A stretch of DNA of 29,642 nucleotides from an uncultured Flavobacteriales bacterium (GTDB taxonomy: Bacteria; Bacteroidota; Bacteroidia; Flavobacteriales; Crocinitomicaceae). Numbering within the stretch: position 1 is the stretch's first letter; the number at the start of each line of letters is the position of its first letter. Under the pieces are notes generated by a model, which was given only the letters and a program-made list of their open reading frames with translations, ran no database searches and was not told where the DNA came from. This document shows, piece after piece, positions 24,196-29,642 of this stretch. The DNA is taken from assembly GCA_946478775.1 (NCBI GenBank), contig CAMLDR010000031.1, positions 1 through 29,642 on the forward strand, given 5' to 3'. A program made the position numbers and the translations under genes.

Positions 24196-25503
24196 ATGAA
24201 CAAAATTCTACTTTCAATTTTGACATTGACCCCATTTATAGGTTTCGGGCAGAGTTATACGTCTTATTTTACCGGCAATGCAACTGATTTGGTTACCAGC
24301 CCGGCCGGAGGCATTTGTTTAATGGGTGGTGCAACGGAAGATGACAACGCCATGATGTGGTTTCTTCAAAGAGCCAATGGGGGTGACATATTGGTGTTGC
24401 GGGCAACCGGAAGTGATGGTTATAATTCTTATTTGTATTCGGATTTGGGTATTCCGGTAAATTCGGTTGAGACCATTGTTTGCAATAATGCTTCGGCAAG
24501 TACCGATCCTTATGTTTTACAAAAAATAAATCAGGCAGAAGCCATTTGGTTTGCCGGTGGCGACCAATGGACTTACATCACTTATTGGAGAAATACGCCA
24601 GTAAGCGATGCCATTAATCTGGCAATCCAGAACAGGAATATCGTCATTGGCGGAACCAGTGCCGGGATGGCAATTCAGGGCGAATACTATTTTTCTGCCC
24701 AAAATGGCACTGTAACTTCTTCAACAGCACTTGCAAATCCATTCAATAACCTGGTTACAGTAGACTCCTCATCATTTATCCAAAACACCTATTTAATCAA
24801 TACCATAACGGACACTCATTTTGATAATCCGGACCGGAAAGGAAGGCTTGTTACGTTTTTGGCGCGAATCTCCAATGACTATGGAAGTCATGCAAAAGCA
24901 ATTGCCTGTGACGAATACACCGCTGTATGTATCGACACAAACGGAATCGCCCGGGTTTTTGGAGGGGATCCTACCTACGATGACAATGCCTACTTTATCC
25001 AATCCAACTGTGAACTGGCTGATCAAACACCTGAAACCTGTAGTTCAGGAAATCCTTTGACCTGGAATCTGGGTGGAGAAGCCTTAAAAGTTTACCAGAT
25101 AAAAGGAGACGAAACGGGTAGCAAAACATTTGACTTAAACGACTGGCAATCTGGTACCGGCGGCATTTGGTATGATTGGAGTGCTGCCAACGGAACTTTT
25201 TCCGAACAAACAGGAACAGCCTTAAATTGTTCCCCCTTATCAGTCAATGGGAGTTCAATAGATCCGGAATTAGCAATCTATCCTAATCCGACGAGCGGCA
25301 AAGTGATGATCGCACTCAACAACGGTGCTTTGGCGGAGAATAAAATCTACCTCTGCAATCATATCGGACAGAAAATACAACTAATAACCACAACGAATCC
25401 TGTTACTGAAGTGGATTTGAGCAATCTGAGCAATGGAGTATATTACTTGATAATCTATGGAGATAACGGGCAGGTTGATCAAAAGAAAATCATTAAAAAC
25501 TGA
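24196..25503 (+). CDS. cyanophycinase-like S51 peptidase with type IX sorting domain
   Basis: This 435-aa protein has signal peptide MNKILLSILTLTPFIGFGQ. The catalytic domain (about 25-340) belongs to the S51/cyanophycinase group, serine hydrolases that cut cyanophycin or related aspartyl peptides. The nucleophile motif is GGTSAGM (Ser155) after a GICLMGGATEDDNAMMWFL block near 38. A candidate catalytic His is in NTITDTHFDN. The last ~80 residues form a Por-type C-terminal sorting domain starting at IYPNPTSGK (361-369) and ending in a Lys-rich tail, so the protein is exported by the type IX system and probably cell-surface attached. Substrate specificity is inferred only. Nine bases separate it from the next gene, so they form an operon. 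Confidence 0.85.
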   Translation: MNKILLSILTLTPFIGFGQSYTSYFTGNATDLVTSPAGGICLMGGATEDDNAMMWFLQRANGGDILVLRATGSDGYNSYLYSDLGIPVNSVETIVCNNASASTDPYVLQKINQAEAIWFAGGDQWTYITYWRNTPVSDAINLAIQNRNIVIGGTSAGMAIQGEYYFSAQNGTVTSSTALANPFNNLVTVDSSSFIQNTYLINTITDTHFDNPDRKGRLVTFLARISNDYGSHAKAIACDEYTAVCIDTNGIARVFGGDPTYDDNAYFIQSNCELADQTPETCSSGNPLTWNLGGEALKVYQIKGDETGSKTFDLNDWQSGTGGIWYDWSAANGTFSEQTGTALNCSPLSVNGSSIDPELAIYPNPTSGKVMIALNNGALAENKIYLCNHIGQKIQLITTTNPVTEVDLSNLSNGVYYLIIYGDNGQVDQKKIIKN

Positions 25504-25512
25504 TAGCAAAAC

Positions 25513-26427
25513 ATGACAAAATTGAAATTTATTCTGATTCTGACAGCCTTATTTACTTTAGTTGCAGGCCATTCGTATGGACAAGGTTGCAGCGACGCTG
25601 GCTTTTGTACCATCGACAGTTTTAAACCCAATAGTACCGATAGTGCCAAAGTTTTGAATAACCAATTGAAAGCAGGGGCTTTTTATGGAAAAGCAGACAA
25701 CGCTATTTCTGTTTATGGCGCGTATTTGGAATATAACAGGCAATTGAGCAAGAAATTCGGACTTGACCTGAAACTGACAACACTTGCTCAGGAAGGAAAC
25801 GGGATCTCTGTCTTCGGACTTTCGGACATTTTTGTAAACGCCAACTACAAAGCCGGCAAAAGTGTCAAACTTACCTTAGGCGCAAAAATACCCTTATCGA
25901 ACGCAAACAGGACTCATGACAATCTCCCGCTTCCAATGGATTACCAGGCAAGTTTGGGAACCGTTGATTTAATATTCGGAGTAGGATATGAAATCTGGAA
26001 AATTCAATTGGTAGCAGCCATTCAACAGCCGGTCACACAAAATGGCAATCAGTTCATTGCCGGAAATTATCCGGTTGATTCCAAACTGAGGAATTTTCAG
26101 TCAACCAATAAATTTGAACGAAGTGGTGACGTCTTGCTGCGGGTATCTTATCCGATAAAGATTAAATCAAAACTAAAACTGACGCCGAGTATTCTGCCGA
26201 TCTTTCATTTGTCAAACGACAAATACACGGACGAGTTGAATGTTAAACAAGAAATCAAAGGCTCGCAGGGACTGACACTAAATGGCAATCTTTACATCGA
26301 TTATGAAATAAACAGTAAACACGCTATTCAACTCAATGCGGGAATGCCGTTTCTCTTTAGAGAAGCCCGTCCGGATGGCCTGACAAGACATTTTATTGCG
26401 AACATCGAATATCGGATCAAATTTTAA
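25513..26427 (+). CDS. outer-membrane beta-barrel protein (transporter-like)
   Basis: This 304-aa protein has a signal peptide ending near GHSYGQ, then a short cysteine motif GCSDAGFCTI. The rest (about 50-304) is a run of amphipathic strands (AGAFYGKADNAISVYGAYLEYNRQL, KSVKLTLGAKIPLS, HAIQLNAGMPFLF) ending in EYRIKF, the aromatic C-terminus recognised by the barrel-assembly machinery. It resembles the large family of Gram-negative outer-membrane proteins annotated only as transporter-like. Its position nine bases after the cyanophycinase-like gene suggests it could export substrate or take up released peptides, an inference from context. A perfect palindrome follows its stop codon. Confidence 0.7.
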   Translation: MTKLKFILILTALFTLVAGHSYGQGCSDAGFCTIDSFKPNSTDSAKVLNNQLKAGAFYGKADNAISVYGAYLEYNRQLSKKFGLDLKLTTLAQEGNGISVFGLSDIFVNANYKAGKSVKLTLGAKIPLSNANRTHDNLPLPMDYQASLGTVDLIFGVGYEIWKIQLVAAIQQPVTQNGNQFIAGNYPVDSKLRNFQSTNKFERSGDVLLRVSYPIKIKSKLKLTPSILPIFHLSNDKYTDELNVKQEIKGSQGLTLNGNLYIDYEINSKHAIQLNAGMPFLFREARPDGLTRHFIANIEYRIKF

Positions 26428-26431
26428 CTAG

Positions 26432-26455
26432 AGGGGCGCGATTAATCGCGCCCCT
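26432..26455. terminator. 24-bp perfect palindrome between convergent genes (REP-like)
   Basis: AGGGGCGCGAT and ATCGCGCCCCT form an 11-bp perfect stem with a two-base centre, followed by AC (CCCCTAC). It lies between two convergent genes and could terminate both, though it lacks a strong T-run. The CGCGAT core and CTAC end link it to the palindrome at 15929-15956. Confidence 0.6.
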
Positions 26456-26466
26456 ACTTTGTATTA

Positions 26467-29238
26467 TCAATTCACCAGCAACTTGTGCGGAGGTGCAAAT
26501 TTCGTCAGATTAATCCCTTTTACTGCCTTTTTGTATTCCTCCATGGTCGGAGTTCTTCCAAGGATCGTAGAAAGCACTACAACCGGTGTAGAAGAAAGCA
26601 ATGATTCTCCTTTTTTACCTTCGGTATCTTCCACAACTCTTCCCTGGAATAAACGGGTAGATGTTGCCATAACGGTATCTCCTCTTTCTGCTTTTTCCTG
26701 GTTCCCCATGCACAGGTTACAACCCGGACGCTCTAAGTACAACATATTCTCGTACTTCGTGCGCGCTTCACCTTTCGGAGCATCGTCATCGAATTCGAAA
26801 CCGGAATACTTCCGTAAAACTTCCCAGTCGCCTTCCATTTTCAATTCATCCACGATGTTGTAAGTAGGCGGAGCAACCACCAACGGTGCTTTGAACTCCA
26901 CTTTCCCGTATTGTGCTTCTACGTTTTTCAACATTTGCGCAAGAATCTTCATGTCGCCTTTGTGAACCATGCAGGAACCAATAAACCCAAGATCTACTTT
27001 TTTATCTCCGCCATAGAAAGACAACGGTCTGATCGTGTCATGCGTATATCTTTTGGATACATCCTTATTATTTACATCCGGATCGGCAATCATCGGCTCT
27101 GAGATCTGATCCAGGTCCACTTCCATTTCTGCGTAGTATTTCGCATTGGCATCCGGAGTCAAAGCCGGTTTCTCACCCGATTTAATCTCAGCGATACGCT
27201 TATCTGCCCGGTTGATCAATCCCTGGAGAACCTGTCTTGCGTTATCCATTCCTTTATCGATCATAATCTGAATCCTGCCTTTGGCAATTTCCAAAGATTC
27301 AACCAGCGTATCGTCCTCCGAAATACAGATAGAAGCTTTTGCTTTCATTTCTGCAGACCAGTCTGTAAAGGTAAATGCCTGGTCAGCCGTAAGTGTTCCG
27401 ATGTGAACTTCGATGATTCGACCCTGGAATACGTTTTCGCCGCCAAACTTTTGCAGCATTTGTGCTTGTGTAGCATGAACCACATCACGGAAATCCATGT
27501 GCTCAGCCATCGTTCCTTTGAAAGTTACTTTCACTGATTCGGGAATCGGCATGGAAGCTTCACCCGTAGCAAGCGCCAGGGCAACTGTTCCGGAATCCGC
27601 ACCGAATGCAACCCCTTTCGACATACGCGTGTGGGAGTCACCACCAATGATGATCGCCCACTCGTCGATTGTAATGTCATTCAATACTTTATGGATTACA
27701 TCCGTCATGGCATGATAAACACCTTTCGGGTCACGCGCAGTGATTAAACCGAAGTTGTTCATGAAGCTCATCAATTTTGGAATGTTTGCCTGCGCTTTCT
27801 TATCCCAAACGGATGCTGTGTGACATCCTGATTGATATGCACCATCCACGATCGGTGAAATAACCGTTGCAGCCATTGCTTCCAATTCCTGGGCAGTCAT
27901 CAAACCGGTTGTGTCCTGCGAACCTACGATATTTACTTCTACACGCGCATCTGAACCGGCGTGCAATACTTTTCCTGCAGGAATTCCGACAGCGTTCCGG
28001 TTGAAGATTTTTTCCACCGCCGTCAACCCTTGTCCTTCAATCGAGATTTCTTTGGACGGAGCATAGACCGTCGGAATATCGATTTCCAACAATTTTGCCG
28101 CGAATGTCTGCAGCTTTTTACCGAAAACGATTGCGTAAGATCCGCCAGCCTTGATGAATTCCATCTTTTGCGGAGTGAATGCTTTCGAAATATCGATTAG
28201 TTCTTTATCGCCGTTGTATAGTTTTTTTGTTTTGGTATTAATGGTCAATACCGTACCTGTAGCCACAGAATAGGTTTGTTCCAAAATCGGTTCGTCGTTC
28301 TCGTTGCGGAGAACGTTTCCGTCAGCATCGGTTTTCTTTACCCAGTTTTTCAGGTCCAGTCCAATTCCACCGGTAACATCCACAGTTGTGAGGAAAATCG
28401 GGGAAATCCCGTTTGTACCTCCAACAATTGGCATAAAGTTCACGAACGGAACATAGGGACTCGCTTGTTTACCTGTCCAGAGTGCCACGTTATTTACCCC
28501 CGACATACGCGATGAACCAACACCCATCGTACCTTTTTCAGCAATCAGCATGACGCTTGCATCGGGATGTTGTACCTGCAGCATTTTGATCTGATCCTGC
28601 GCTTCCGGCGTGATCATGCATTTACCGTGCAATTCACGGTCCGAGCGCGAGTGCGCCTGGTTACCCGGCGACAATAAATCCGTAGAAATATCTCCTTCAC
28701 CGGCAATAAATGTCACCACTTTGATTTCTTCAGCCACATCCGGAAGTTTGGTGAAGAACTCCGCTTGTGCGTAGCTTTCAACAATCTCCTTAGCAATTTC
28801 ATTTCCGTTCTTAAAAGCTTCTTTCAAACGGTCCGTATCCGCATCGTAAAGGAAAACCTGTGTTTTCAGCACTTCCGCAGCTTGTTTTGCAATCGAAACA
28901 TCTGTTTCCAAAGCCAAATCAAGTAACACCTCAATAGAAGGTCCGCCTTTCATGTGCGACAACAATTCAAACGCAAACGCAGGAGTGATTTCGTTCACCA
29001 GCTCTTGTCCGAGAATAATTTCTTTCAGGAATTTCGCTTTTGCGCCCGCAGCAGGTGTTGTTCCTGGCAAGGTATTGTAAATAAAAAACTTCAGTGAATC
29101 TTCCCGGTATTCGTTATTAACGTCTTTAATCTGGGTGATGATCTCGCTTAATAACTCTGCGCCATCGATTGGCTTTGGGTGAAGGCCCTGCGTTTTTCTT
29201 TCTTCAATTTCTTGGATGTAATCTTGATAGGTATTCAT
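26467..29238 (-). CDS. acnB: aconitate hydratase B (AcnB-type)
   Basis: This enzyme is a second citrate/isocitrate isomerase; AcnB-type enzymes also act on 2-methylisocitrate in the propionate pathway. The 923-aa sequence has an N-terminal helical HEAT-like domain (1-160), then a swivel domain placed before the catalytic core, as in AcnB and unlike AcnA. Iron-sulfur ligands are Cys756 (GSCMVHKGDM) and Cys840/Cys843 (RPGCNLCMG). It is about 60 residues longer than the E. coli enzyme (865). A probable insertion lies around residues 340-430, containing KTKKLYNGDKELIDIS. The ATG at 29236-29238 is well supported by MNTYQDYIQEIEE. No -7 box is clear. It is convergent with the barrel gene. Confidence 0.95.
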   Translation of the reverse strand: MNTYQDYIQEIEERKTQGLHPKPIDGAELLSEIITQIKDVNNEYREDSLKFFIYNTLPGTTPAAGAKAKFLKEIILGQELVNEITPAFAFELLSHMKGGPSIEVLLDLALETDVSIAKQAAEVLKTQVFLYDADTDRLKEAFKNGNEIAKEIVESYAQAEFFTKLPDVAEEIKVVTFIAGEGDISTDLLSPGNQAHSRSDRELHGKCMITPEAQDQIKMLQVQHPDASVMLIAEKGTMGVGSSRMSGVNNVALWTGKQASPYVPFVNFMPIVGGTNGISPIFLTTVDVTGGIGLDLKNWVKKTDADGNVLRNENDEPILEQTYSVATGTVLTINTKTKKLYNGDKELIDISKAFTPQKMEFIKAGGSYAIVFGKKLQTFAAKLLEIDIPTVYAPSKEISIEGQGLTAVEKIFNRNAVGIPAGKVLHAGSDARVEVNIVGSQDTTGLMTAQELEAMAATVISPIVDGAYQSGCHTASVWDKKAQANIPKLMSFMNNFGLITARDPKGVYHAMTDVIHKVLNDITIDEWAIIIGGDSHTRMSKGVAFGADSGTVALALATGEASMPIPESVKVTFKGTMAEHMDFRDVVHATQAQMLQKFGGENVFQGRIIEVHIGTLTADQAFTFTDWSAEMKAKASICISEDDTLVESLEIAKGRIQIMIDKGMDNARQVLQGLINRADKRIAEIKSGEKPALTPDANAKYYAEMEVDLDQISEPMIADPDVNNKDVSKRYTHDTIRPLSFYGGDKKVDLGFIGSCMVHKGDMKILAQMLKNVEAQYGKVEFKAPLVVAPPTYNIVDELKMEGDWEVLRKYSGFEFDDDAPKGEARTKYENMLYLERPGCNLCMGNQEKAERGDTVMATSTRLFQGRVVEDTEGKKGESLLSSTPVVVLSTILGRTPTMEEYKKAVKGINLTKFAPPHKLLVN

Positions 29239-29596
29239 ATATGGAAAAATCTAGCTTTTGAAAGTTGGTTTTAACAATTATTCGACGCGCGAATTTAGGT
29301 AAAAGCAATGGAAAGTGAAAAAGAAAGTTTGCTAAGAAGGTATAGCTCACAACAATTCAGATTGGTTCTAAATTGGATTATTAAAAAGCGCCTTTACTTT
29401 ATGCTTGGGCCCTCCTTCATTTTCTGTCAAAAAATGTGTCCGTTTTCCTGTAGAGTAGAATAATCACCTGCTTACCGTGTAAAAAACAAGCAACATTCTT
29501 AAAATTAGGATTATCGTAAAGATTTTATTCCTACCTTTGCACCCCGCTAAGTGTGTCTTGGTGGTATTTTAGTATTAATAACAAATTAGTTTAATT
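29239..29596. other. intergenic region before rpsF
   Basis: No gene is seen in the 358 bp between the divergent acnB and rpsF genes apart from the rpsF promoter. A stretch of GCGCGC-type sequence lies near the acnB start (29285-29290). No obvious hairpin resembling a known S6-S18 leader is recognised. Confidence 0.4.
29532..29539 (+). promoter_or_regulatory. rpsF -7 promoter box
   Basis: TACCTTTG, an exact TAnnTTTG, about 57 bases before the rpsF start, leaving a leader of roughly 50 bases. No clear -33 TTG is at the expected distance. Confidence 0.5.
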
Positions 29597-29642
29597 ATGA
29601 ATTCTTACGAAACTGTTTTCATTCTTACTCCCGTTTTGTCTG
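29597..29642 (+). CDS. rpsF: 30S ribosomal protein S6, 5' end only
   Basis: The last 46 bases encode MNSYETVFILTPVLS, the standard N-terminus of ribosomal protein S6, which binds S18 and helps build the platform of the small ribosomal subunit. The gene continues beyond the window. It follows a -7 box and would start the usual rpsF-rpsR-rplI operon; that continuation is not seen. The call rests on 15 residues, which are distinctive. Confidence 0.85.
   Translation, partial: MNSYETVFILTPVLS

Overview
The window comes from a member of the Bacteroidota, most likely a Flavobacteriales relative; Crocinitomicaceae/Fluviicola-like is a guess from overall gene style. Evidence: several promoters fit the Bacteroidetes -7 box TAnnTTTG, Shine-Dalgarno sequences are almost absent, one secreted protein ends in a type IX secretion (Por) sorting domain, and the polymerase III alpha subunit carries its own N-terminal proofreading exonuclease. 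No tRNA, rRNA, CRISPR array, integrase or transposase is visible.

Layout. 1-565: 5' part of a lipoprotein gene (-). 808-3937: a SirB1/transglutaminase-like protein and a secreted prolyl oligopeptidase (+). 3987-6188: an accessory patch with a small membrane protein, an unknown 268-aa protein and two paralogous small proteins. 6257-6730: group II truncated haemoglobin. 7032-7623: a higBA toxin-antitoxin pair bracketed by two copies of the 3' end of dnaE. 7643-12031: dnaE (-). 12361-15051 (-): peptide deformylase, a lipoprotein and three DUF1573 proteins. 15441-16802: divergent ruvX and dapD sharing a short promoter region with a palindrome in the middle. 16897-17841: outer-membrane barrel with a charged helical tail. 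18093-18383: small lipoprotein. 18460-20733: mitochondrial-type aconitase (-). 21158-23734: a type II restriction-modification island with a controller gene. 24196-26427: secreted cyanophycinase-like protein and a barrel-type outer-membrane protein. 26467-29238: a second, AcnB-type aconitase (-). 29597-end: start of rpsF.

How the parts relate. Housekeeping genes (dnaE, def, ruvX, dapD, two aconitases, rpsF) form a stable backbone interrupted by small cargo modules. Two modules (higBA, and the 165-aa membrane protein) sit immediately downstream of a host gene and are followed by a repeat of that host gene's 3' end, as if each insertion brought or copied the end of its target. In the R-M island, a 15-bp motif occurs three times in front of the controller/endonuclease genes and once, slightly diverged, inside the methyltransferase promoter. 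This suggests one controller protein times both halves of the system. A third theme is a set of palindromes framed by GTAG and CTAC between genes, reminiscent of REP elements. All functional statements come from reading the sequence; no database search was possible.
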